Positions 57,977-64,000 of a stretch of DNA of 64,000 nucleotides are shown here, piece by piece. A program made the translations under genes and the position numbers. Positions within the stretch are counted from its first letter, which is position 1. The number at the start of each line of letters is the position of its first letter. The DNA comes from Neolentinus lepideus HHB14362 ss-1 (lineage: Eukaryota > Basidiomycota > Agaricomycetes > Gloeophyllales > Gloeophyllaceae): assembly GCA_001632425.1 (NCBI GenBank), contig KV425553.1:234263-298262 (forward strand), in the 5' to 3' direction. The notes beneath the pieces are model-generated. The model was not told the DNA's origin. It did not search any database and saw only the letters and a program-made list of their open reading frames with translations.

Positions 57977-58230
57977 CGATCAGTACAGACACAGATTGTA
58001 GCAGGATTCCTTGATTCACCATGAGTGCTGGAGTCAGCGCTAGCGTGGCGGAACGAGAGGGTCCTGCCTGAGCATCGTTTGGTGGCATCTGGAATAGGCG
58101 ACAGCGACGATGACCGTGACACAGAAAGAACGATGTAGTGTTAGAATGCGAAGACTCTTCGATCAGTATTTCTCAACCGCCGCCACAACAGGTCGGAGTT
58201 TGAAACACTTCTTGTACAAGTACTTCGACT
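57977..58230. promoter_or_regulatory. Shared divergent promoter, Swd2 / Rpb5
   Basis: 254 bp between two divergent transcription-machinery genes. No TATA box is obvious. Co-regulation of the two is plausible but inferred. Confidence 0.45.
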
Positions 58231-59136
58231 ATGGCCGAGCAAGACGAATCCGCAAAACTATGGAAGGTTAACCGGACCATTCACGAGCTCGTCAAGGACA
58301 GGGTCAGCGTCTCCGTCTCTGGCGCAAATGGGCGACGATGGTCTTACGCGATATGGGGCAGGGGTATCAAGTGTCCGACGAGGAGATACACATGGACCTC
58401 GCAACGTTCCGGAGTCATTATGCTAATAGCGGAGGGAGTGTGGAGTGAGTTCATTATCTCTATATTACCTGGACTAGATAGCTTATTGTTTGGAACGGTG
58501 CTTAGCCGCAATCAGCTAAATTTCTTCACCAACCACCGTCATAACCCACAGGATCAAATATTCATCTTCTTCTCAGAAGAGAAAAGTGTCGGCGTCAAGA
58601 CAATGCGCAAGTAAGACACAGCTTCTAGTATCATTGACGGCGCACATTAACAGGTCAAATACATCCAGATTACTCGGCATTCTGGAAGAGAAATCCATAC
58701 AGCGGGGTATTATAATTTTCCCTGGTAATATGACGCCGTCAGCGCGGAAAGTACGTACACCGTCTAATTGTTGTGGTATCTGCTTATCAAATTGTTAGGT
58801 CATCGTGGCCATGTCGCAGCAGTACAAACTTGAAGAGTTTTCTGAGTCTGATCTGCTCGTGAACATAACACATCATACGTTAGTACCGCGACACGAAGTC
58901 CTTTCCCCGGAAGACAAAAGAATCCTGCTGGAGAGATAGTGAGTTACAGCCTCTGGACCAGTGGTGCATATCGTGACTCCTTGTACTCCAGCCGGCTAAA
59001 AGAAACACAGCTACCGCGTATCCAATTGGCCGATCCAGTTGCGCGCTATTACGGCTTGAAGAGGGGGCAGGTCGTGAAAATTACCAGACCAAGTGAAACA
59101 GCGGGACGCTATGCATCGTATCGAATATGCTTTTAG
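58231..59136 (+). CDS. RPB5: RNA polymerase subunit Rpb5 (RPABC1)
   Basis: Subunit shared by RNA polymerases I, II and III, part of the lower jaw. Start [23 protein letters not shown], then [52 protein letters not shown] and [27 protein letters not shown]. The assembly domain has [47 protein letters not shown], then [24 protein letters not shown] and [16 protein letters not shown]. Five introns interrupt it, and all family blocks are in order. About 215 residues, the usual size. Intact. Confidence 0.95.
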
Positions 59137-62100
59137 TGTTCCTATTAGCGCGCCCCTTGATTCTCACCGCCTCTACGTGTTTGTAATCGGTTGTGATAAT
59201 TCGCACTCATATTACTCTTCGGCTTTCCATTACTATCCATCCTATTCGTCGCATTGAACCCAAATCGTGAGCTCGCACTCTCCCATGCCAGAACAGATGG
59301 CCGAACAAGCGTATTGGATGTCAACTCCGTAACTTGCATGCGTATAACACGGATCATGCACGCGGGCGCCAAAGTGAGCGGAGGCTTTTACCAGCCGGCA
59401 GCTGGACTAGTCCAACCCATTGACAAAATGACTGGCTAAGTATTTCCGAGTCGCTGTGTCAGACGGAGCTAAAGACCGTACAATATGCACTAAACCGAAT
59501 CCATGGTGGCCGTGCCGCGCATCGCTGGAAGGCAAGATACGACCTTCGCGGCCAGGAGGTGGCCGACTAATTGAGGAAATAGTGATACATAGTTGACTGC
59601 GTATCTCGCCTGAATTTATGCGCCGATCTGGTCGCTCCAGGGTAGTATCTGAACTTGTCAGGATATCTGATCATGATGCAGGTGCAGTGTGCCCCAATCT
59701 AAACGGCGTTCAATTGGAACAAGTGCGTCTCCAATACTGGACCCTGATCTCTTTTCCGGACATTGCGTCATTCTGATAAGGCTCGACGGACCGAGCGCTG
59801 CGTAGACATGTTTCACTTCACGACAAAAGGCCTCTGGAACAGTCCTTGAATGTTCATCCCTGTGATTGAATTTCCAAAAGACTGTGGGTAAGCGAGATGA
59901 ACGCCGGTCGTTGAGAAGGAATTGCTTTGCCATACCAGATCCCCTACAGCCTGTAACATGATACCGGTCAACAGAGGGTTATCTGTGAAACTCGAAGCAA
60001 CTCCGCAGCTGGTTGATTGAGCATGAGGGGACAGGTCAAATATCGCCACGAGACTGCGTTATCCGCTGCGCACTTGGTTACGAGTGTTTCATTTAATTTT
60101 CGACAGCTTGATAGTAGCAAGGAAAATAATGATGGACTGACTGACTGGTGAATTTGTTCACTCGCTTTCGGAACACGGCATCGCCCATGAAGGCTCGTTC
60201 GTGAAGGTAACGTGCTGCACAGCAAGAAATTTAAGTCCTGCACTGGTCGACGCGAGCGAATGCTGTACCCAGAGAAGATGGACCACTGCCTAATTTCGTG
60301 TTCGCGCCCCCAGGAGTTAATTCTCCGCAAAGGATTTTCATAAATCATGGACCACGACAGAAAAGGGGCACACCACCGATGATAGCATCAAGTCACGTCA
60401 TGCAATCGTTTCGAGAGTGAAGAAAAGTGGCGATTGAACATTGGGTAGAGTCACAGATGCACATCGTGACATACAATTGTCGGGTTGTAATCCCAGGGGC
60501 CAAGTGCCCTCTTGGGCGATGTTCCTATAATATAAAATGATGTGCTGAGCGTATTGGCATCATATGAGAATGAGTCCCCTACATAATTCCGAGTCGGGCT
60601 TGGGGGGCAATGCGGTGAGTCTATCTATGAGACCAAATTTGCCCCTGCCCTGACAAAGGTACATGCCCTGTGGTGGGGTGTCAGTGCAATTCATCTCCAC
60701 CGAGATTTGCCAGATTGTATACACACAGTTGGAGATAACATATGCGACCACGTAGCGCCTCGAACCAATTGTTGAGGAGGCCCGTGTAAATCGGATTGCG
60801 CTGGCGTTTTACATATTGGTATTGCCGAGATCATGACGACGGTGTCGATCTAATGCAGACGTAGATGGTTAAGCCGCTTACCACAGATCCGCAACGAATA
60901 GGTAGCACTTTTTGACCGAGCAAGGACATCCAGCTATCGGCCTATCTGGACGTTCCCGACAACTAATAGTAGCTTTGAAATGTCTCGGATTGTAATTTTT
61001 GTATAAGGGCCCGTCGACTTCACCGTACACAAATCGGGGTTGTTGTCATGAGGATAACGGGTCAGGACGCCGCTAAGCGCTGCAAACGGGGGAGGTTTGG
61101 TTGTTGTTTCCTACTGACCCGACATGAGGCGTAGGGTTTGTGAAGGAAAGGACCGGATGGCGGAAATTGGCACAACTCTACCCGAGACAGTGCGCTGTCC
61201 AAGCAAACCGGTGCTATTGTCTGTTTGAGCGCAAGACGTTCAAGAGAGACGGGTTAGCTCGACTTCCCGAAGGTCACATCGAGCGTCGCTTTGCCGGCAA
61301 TCGGTGCCGGTGAGACGCCAGAATCTGCCGCTACGCACGACTTTTTGGTGTAGCCGATGCAACACTACAATCATGCGGCCCTGAGGTTTCGTAGTCGCGG
61401 AGAAATTGAACAACAGGTACGCAACACATGTACTGGTTGTGCTCCAGGTCCAGCATCGATGCATGACAACCCTGAATCCCAGTAGCATTCGCAGCGTCGG
61501 AGCCGGGCCGAAAAGCTTGCGACGGTATTTCTGCTGGATTTGGTCGTAGTACTTCATGTACAGCCCCATGTATATGCGAGAGGAAATCGAGCTGAGACTA
61601 GAAATCCACTACCAAAAGAGTCCCGACGCTTGAGGAATTTAGCTTCCCGAACGGAGTAAACGAGTACGAGGACGGATCAACTTCTAAGAAGCTTAGGAAG
61701 GCACCAAAGTCCTTCCGCTTTTTCGAAACAATGAGAGATCGACTGTCTTGAATCTTGCGCTCGGCAATGATTTAAGTGTGACTACGTCCAATAGCCTAAC
61801 TATTACATTAGGCATGTCACAGATTGCGGAAATTGGACAGGCAAAAACAACAAGGAGCATGAAGAATACAGGGTCCGGCGGTCATATCATCCCAATACAA
61901 CGAGACCGTTCATTTCTTCAGGATGCGAAACCTCGTCGAAATCGACTTGTCTTGGACAAGCGCCATGGCTATGCCAGTGAATTGCCACCGCCAGGTCCGG
62001 TGATTTCCACACGCGCATCTTGTTCAGCTCCAGGACGCCTTGCGTTGCTGTATCTCTCAGGCTGGCTGCAGGAAAATATGTTTCGGGAAGTCGGGACCTA

Positions 62101-62407
62101 TCGTCGACATCCGCGCAGCGTCGTACAGCCTGCCGGCAGGGTACACGGTCTGCTGGACAACACTACCCTTCGCTTAATACATACACACTAGTCTGGAACC
62201 GCGTACATAATCGAGTTCGCCAATATTTTGGTTCATTTCCGGGGATCTCGATGAATTCTGACTTTCAGATTCATCTACTCACTCCGTCAGGTCAATTTTA
62301 TCTGTGTGGCAGGGTTATTTCCGGACAAAAACGCGACCGGCGTATAAAAGGCCTGTCATGTTTTCCTGGCAGAGCATCGTATCCTGCCTCTCCAGATCCA
62401 CCCCTCG
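59137..62407. other. 3.3-kb stretch without a recognisable gene
   Basis: Open frames up to about 147 codons occur on both strands (for example 61240-61569 minus and 61748-62191 plus) but none carries a motif, and splice joining gives no family match. The last few hundred bases include the promoter of the terpene synthase, with TATAAAAGG at 62343-62351, 57 bp upstream of its ATG. Confidence 0.5.
62343..62351 (+). promoter_or_regulatory. TATA box of terpene synthase gene
   Basis: TATAAAAGG matches the TATA consensus and lies 57 bp upstream of the ATG at 62408, a fitting distance for a short 5' UTR. Confidence 0.55.
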
Positions 62408-63526
62408 ATGTCTCCTACCGACGCCCCTAAGCAGTTCTACATTCCCGATCTCCTTGCTGTATGTTCCATTGAGGGTAGTACCAATCCCCACTACGACAAA
62501 GTTTGCATCGAGTCCTCGGCATGGGTCAGCAGTTACAACCTCTTCACGAATCGCAAACGGCTCCACTTCATCTTGGGGAGCAACGAACTTCTTGTTTCAC
62601 ACACATATCCCTATGCCGATCGTGATGAGTTCCGGACATGCTGCGACTTCGTTAACCTCCTCTTCGTCATTGATGAAGTCAGCGACGAGCAGGGTGGTTC
62701 AGACGCTCGCCAAACCGGGTTGACCTATGTCAATGTCATGAAAGACCCCACCTGGGACGATGGCTCGGCTTTGGCAAAGATGACACGAGAGTAAGTCCTA
62801 TCGACCCTGACACCCGGGTTACGATTGACATGATCCGCTGATACAGTTTCCGAGAACGCCTCCTGCGGCACGCTGGCCCTGGATGCCTTCGGAGGTTCCT
62901 AAAGCATTCAGAGGACTACGTCGAAGCTGTTGCGAAGGAGGCCGAATATCGGGAGCGAGGTGAAGTCCTTGGTAGGGATGCATTCCGTGACCTCCGCCGC
63001 GAGAACAGCGCGGTCCGCCTTTGCTTCGGGCTTTTCGAATTCTGTTTGGGCGTTGATCTGCCTGATGAAGTCTTCGAAGACCATACGTTCATGAGCTTGT
63101 ACTGGGCTGCGTGCGATATGGTTTGCTGGTCAAACGTAAGTCACTTGTTTGATCAGCTTTTGTGCATCGGTGCTAACCTCATGTACGCAGGACGTTTACT
63201 CTTACAACATGGAACAGGCCAAGGGTTTGGGTGGAAACAATATCGTTACCGTCCTCATGCAAGCCAAAAACTTCACCCTCCAGGAAGCATCCGATTATAT
63301 TGGGAAGTACTTCAAGCACTTGATGGATCGGTTTGAGGCGGACAAGTCGCGTCTTCCATCCTGGGGCCCTGAAGTCGATCAGGCCGTCGCAGGTTACGTG
63401 AGGGGCATGGAAAACTGGATCATCGGCAACTTGGCGTGGAGTTTTGAGACGCAGAGATATTTTGGCGCCAACCACGCCGAGGTCAAATACTCACGTTTGA
63501 TCACCTTACTTCCAAGGGAAGACTAA
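62408..63526 (+). CDS. Sesquiterpene synthase (basidiomycete Cop/Omp type)
   Basis: Class I terpene cyclase that converts farnesyl diphosphate to a cyclic sesquiterpene. Start [18 protein letters not shown]. Exon 1 carries [17 protein letters not shown], an Asp-rich metal-binding motif of the form DExxD. Exon 2 gives [20 protein letters not shown] and [17 protein letters not shown] (effector Arg region). The NSE metal motif is split by an intron (63135-63190): CWSN joins [12 protein letters not shown], giving NDxxSxxxE. Near the end [10 protein letters not shown] supplies the conserved RY pair that binds diphosphate. The chain is intact and about 335 residues, normal for the family, with a good TATA box upstream. 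The product cannot be named from sequence. No P450 or other tailoring gene is recognisable in the 3.3 kb upstream, so a cluster, if any, would extend to the right of the window. Confidence 0.93.
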
Positions 63527-64000
63527 GATAACCTCTGATGCTCGGTGAGTGATGATTTCATCTTCCGGTCTACGGTGTGTTGACTCCATCGGGTGTCCCT
63601 GCAGCGCTTCCCTACTCTATGTTCCAGCTACTATTTTGTATCATTGCTTGCTTATTCTACGCTGATGTATCACGTAAACTAGTTTAGGAGCCTTGTACCT
63701 TGTCCATGCTATCAGTATTTCATTATAATTTTGAAGACTTTTTACCTTGTGCCCACCCTCTTTTGTCGACAATCCTATTCAAGCAATAGCGAGCCTGGCA
63801 TCGTGTCAGGCTACACACTCCTGAGGGTCGGCTGTTTACACCGGGCAGACGCGTGGCAGACTAACAAGCCCGAGGTCGTACTTCCGCGCTATGTTGCAAG
63901 TTCACGGCTGCCAAAATCCCTCGCGTTCGGCAGGAGGGTCGACACCGTATCCATGTTTCATCGGGCTGCACACCCATCGGTTCCGAGCGGTAACTATGGC
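63527..64000. other. 3' flank of terpene synthase
   Basis: No gene is recognised up to the window end. T-rich sequence near 63640-63770 fits a 3' UTR and polyadenylation region. Confidence 0.5.

Noticed and set aside
61240..61569. 109-codon minus-strand frame near the terpene synthase, considered as a P450 remnant
   Set aside because: No heme-binding Cys motif, no ExxR, and no other P450 block in any frame nearby.

Overview
The window reads as nuclear DNA of a filamentous basidiomycete, most likely an Agaricomycete. Genes are dense and cut by many short introns (mostly about 45-75 bp, GT..AG), both strands are used, and families typical of mushrooms are present: a sesquiterpene synthase, a hybrid histidine kinase, a secreted aspartic protease, an oligopeptide transporter and a ThuA-like protein. 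Species cannot be named from the sequence alone. Exon structures were joined by eye from splice signals and family motifs, so outer limits are firmer than individual junctions.

Layout. 0.7-2.1 kb (-): a single-pass membrane protein. 4.8-5.9 kb (+): a DsbA/FrnE-like thioredoxin-fold protein. 6.7-9.2 kb (+): a mitochondrial Rieske-AIF oxidoreductase. 9.5-11.7 kb: a tandemly duplicated, wrecked ACC-deaminase gene with a fold-back hairpin and a 21-base C run. 11.85-15.7 kb (-): an intact ThuA-like gene and a decayed paralogue that carries a small inverted-repeat element. 16-28 kb: a housekeeping block of a type I DnaJ (-), Rcm1/NSUN5 rRNA methyltransferase (+), branchpoint-binding protein (-), the TFIIH helicase XPB/Ssl2 (+) and a bZIP factor (+). 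28.5-40.2 kb: uracil-DNA glycosylase (-), dolichol kinase (+) and a two-GAF hybrid histidine kinase (+).

41.4-52.8 kb: homocitrate synthase (-), aspartic protease (-), a 0.5-kb terminal-inverted-repeat element, a peroxisomal-type enoyl-CoA isomerase (-), an intron-containing tRNA-Gly(GCC) (+) and an OPT transporter (-). 53.5-59.1 kb: complex I subunit NDUFB10 (+), TRAP-alpha/Irc22 (-), unrecognised coding-like sequence (-), Swd2 (-) and Rpb5 (+). 62.4-63.5 kb: the sesquiterpene synthase (+), after 3.3 kb with no recognisable gene.

How the genes relate. There is no operon-like logic. Three housekeeping pairs are divergent across only about 240-260 bp (BBP/XPB, UNG/dolichol kinase, Swd2/Rpb5), so each pair probably shares a promoter. 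The accessory part is 9.5-15.7 kb, 45.5-46.9 kb and 55-63.5 kb, where pseudogenes, inverted-repeat elements and the terpene synthase lie. I did not find a clearly new multi-gene system. The most unusual signals are the ACC-deaminase relic, the paired ThuA genes, the two inverted-repeat elements and several microexons, one of them only 6 nt long and encoding part of the DnaJ catalytic motif.
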